64,000 nucleotides of DNA from Penelope pileata (lineage: Eukaryota; Chordata; Aves; Galliformes; Cracidae), in NCBI GenBank assembly GCA_013396635.1, contig WBMW01003208.1, positions 32,462-96,461 of the forward strand, in the 5' to 3' direction. The notes beneath the pieces were generated by a model. The model did no database searches. It saw nothing but the letters and a program-made list of their open reading frames with translations, and had not been told where the DNA came from. Shown piece by piece: positions 61,687 through 64,000 of the stretch; position 1 is the first letter of the stretch; the number at the start of each line of letters is the position of its first letter. The position numbers were made by a program, and so were the translations under genes.

Positions 61687-63179
61687 TGAAGGCTTTTAAC
61701 AGTTACAGTAAGAATTGTCATTGCAAACCAGGAATTTTGAAAAAAAAAAAAAAAATGAACAATAAGAGTTAAAAAAAAAAAAAAACATCCACAAGCCCAC
61801 CTGCGAGTAAGACATTGGTACAGAAAGGAGATGTGAGCTTTTGGTTCTTCCATTCTGTTCGTTTTCCAAATATGTGATTAAACTAAGGGACCAGGAAAGG
61901 TTGGATTGTTCCCGTGGGCGAGCATTTCACATTTAACAGCATATACTGTACCAGTGTGACAGAGTAGCTACGGCAAGTCTATGGGTTTGAGTCGGGCTTC
62001 TCGTTGTTTGCTTCCCAAAAAGGGCACTAAAACCAGATTACGCCAAGATATCGATAACGTGGTCATTCAAGCTGACCATGAGGTTGTCCCCCATTCTATT
62101 TATAACTCATCTTGGTAGCACAGAAACAACCTCAGAAATTGGAAATTGCAGCAGCATTTCACTTACAGGACCGCAGTTTCGGTTTAGTTTCAATGCACAT
62201 CTGACAGGACCACACATTCAGTCTCACGAGGCGCACCAGCAGTTTTTCTGACTCACCATTCTCCCACCATTAAAGGATATTTGCTTGCATGCAGAGTCCA
62301 AAATCCACCTAACACAACCCTCGTGGCAACGTGGCTGCCCCGTAGCTCCACACACAGCTCCTCACCACAGAGCCTTCAGGCAGCCACGTCCCAGCACGTA
62401 ACTGGGCTGCAAAAAAGCAGACACCCAGAAGTCATCTTCCAATTCAGCCACATCCCATTGCCACTTCTCGATTGAGTTGCTGGAATAATGGAGTATTTAA
62501 AGTCAAGACAAGTATGCTTCTGAGCTCCAAGTGAACAAGTAATGGTAAAGAAGATTTTATGTGCATCAAAACCCTGTTCTACGCCTGCACTTCTGTAGTC
62601 CAACACCAGTTCTGAAACACCAGCAATGCCCATTCCTTAGAACAAGGCACCCACAGTGCCTGTGGGCGGGCCAGGAAGGCATCCCCAGCCCTCCAGAGAG
62701 CACCTCCAGCCCAGGGCTGGTCACACCACAGAGCTTCCTGCAGGAGCTGCTCTGCACACAGCTGAGAGCACCATCTCAGCTCATCCATGAAACAAACTCC
62801 AAACGAAACACATCACTAAGTTTAGAGTCAAGCTGCTAACAGAGACTGGTGACAGGTGCAATTAACAAATCATCTGTTTGTAACTAACAAGCAGTGTTTC
62901 AGCAGTTCTCTCACATCTCATCCACTGGTGGGGAAAAATAAATTAAAAAAAAAAAAAAATCAAGAACTCAAGCAATGTTTTCCCCCAGCACACTCCAAGG
63001 AAAGTTTCAGCATTACTGCTACTCAAGTTAGCAATGAGCAGAACTAGGACTGGAGAATGAAAGCTGATATTCCAGGTCCTGCAAGCTGCACAAAGAGCAG
63101 CACCACGCTCTCTAGCTTTGCCTAACTGTATCTGAAAGTATGAGACTCCAGCAGACGTGACACTCTTGAAATACAGAAC

Positions 63180-63185
63180 TTTATT
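63180..63185 (-). terminator. polyadenylation signal, proximal
   Basis: AATAAA on the minus strand within TTTCTAAATAAAGTTCTG, 1.5 kb upstream of the distal signal in the same orientation. Confidence 0.5.
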
Positions 63186-64000
63186 TAGAAACTGCTTAAA
63201 ATAGAAAAACCCTGTCAAGAAAAATCCAAGTCAAATATGGTTCCTCAGTAAAATGGAGTTTTAGGGCAACAAAAAGTCTAAAAGGCCACAAGAGAAATAG
63301 CACCACTGCAATTTCAAACAATGGCTAGATACTTGCATTTTTTGGCATTCACTGAAATTGGGTTTTTCTCTGAATTTCACAAAGATTCATGCACTACACA
63401 ACAATTACCATAAAATGCTCTCCTACACACATTTTAGGACAAGCTACCACCAGGAACAAATGAATACAAGCACAACAGGACTGATCACTCTCAGTAGTGA
63501 AGGGGAATCAGAAGCCTTGCAGGATCTCGCCAAACACAACAGGAATGAGGGGCATGATAGCAAAAAAAAAAAAAAAAAAGTTAAAGAAAGTACTTTAAAT
63601 ATTAATATTTAAGTTAGTCTCAGTACTGTATTTTCTGCAATAACATTAGCTCTGTTAGCCAGCATCTTTTAGTTTTGACCCCAGAAGACTACTGAACTGG
63701 CAAGTATTATTAGATAGGCCCTGGTTTGGAAAAAAAGAGACAAAACATCATCCTCATGTGCTCAATTCACCTTCATTCTAAGAGCTGCACAGCACAAGTC
63801 CTGTTACCACCACTGGATTTGATCAGCACTCCTTGGGATGGGAAAGGAAAGAGAAAGCGAGAGGCCAGTAACACACCAACAAAATCAGCCAGAAACAGAA
63901 CAAGAGCCAGGAAGGAAAATCACTTCTGAAGAACCTTTTAGGCAGTATGACTGGATGCCCTTTGCTTTTATGTTGCTTTGTTTTTGTGGGTTTTTGTTTT

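Larger units (their letters stand above)
61665..64000 (-). other. probable 3' UTR of a minus-strand gene extending beyond the right edge
   Basis: AT-rich, without a long reading frame, and with two minus-strand AATAAA hexamers at 61681-61686 and 63180-63185, as expected of a long 3' UTR with alternative ends. In mammals the first widely expressed gene on this side of the BPIF cluster in this orientation is MAPRE1. No coding sequence reaches the window, so the identity is a guess from gene order. Confidence 0.45.

Overview
This is avian nuclear DNA, probably from a galliform or close relative. The evidence is intron-split vertebrate genes, two CR1 LINE 3' ends in the bird-specific form, and a gene that closely resembles chicken TENP (ovoglobulin G2, an egg-white protein) but is not identical to it. 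No bacterial or viral gene was recognised.

The left 45 kb is a cluster of five BPI-fold genes (BPI/LBP/PLUNC superfamily), each rebuilt exon by exon from phase-compatible splice sites. From left to right they are BPIFB4 (minus, 2754-8872), a BPIFB3-like gene with a 196-codon Gly/Leu repeat exon (minus, 11191-16665), BPIFB6 (minus, 20852-26531), TENP (plus, 28685-33237) and an unassigned BPIFB paralogue here called gene E (minus, 35654-44763). The mammalian order BPIFB2-BPIFB6-BPIFB3-BPIFB4 is kept in reverse complement. The exception is TENP, which lies on the opposite strand, head-to-head with BPIFB6 and tail-to-tail with gene E. Exon lengths are nearly constant across paralogues (105, 61-64, 92, 54, 168-171, 68, 43-46, 64, 77 nt). 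All five have a TATA-like box upstream, and the four minus-strand genes appear to have a non-coding first exon. All predicted products are secretory-pathway proteins with a signal peptide and two BPI domains, suited to lipid or LPS binding and innate defence, including defence of the egg for TENP.

The assembly has two errors that damage gene models. In gene E two contig pieces are swapped, leaving exon 7 duplicated and exon 5 out of order (40418-41833). In BPIFB4 exon 2 a single N at 8151 coincides with a frameshift.

From about 45.4 to 61.6 kb I recognise no protein-coding gene. This stretch holds a CpG island (49.2-49.6 kb), simple repeats, one assembly gap and a weak candidate terminal exon near 56.3-56.6 kb. 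From about 60 kb the DNA becomes AT-rich. Minus-strand AATAAA signals at 61681 and 63180 suggest the 3' UTR of a minus-strand gene lying to the right; MAPRE1 would fit mammalian gene order, but no coding sequence is visible to test this.
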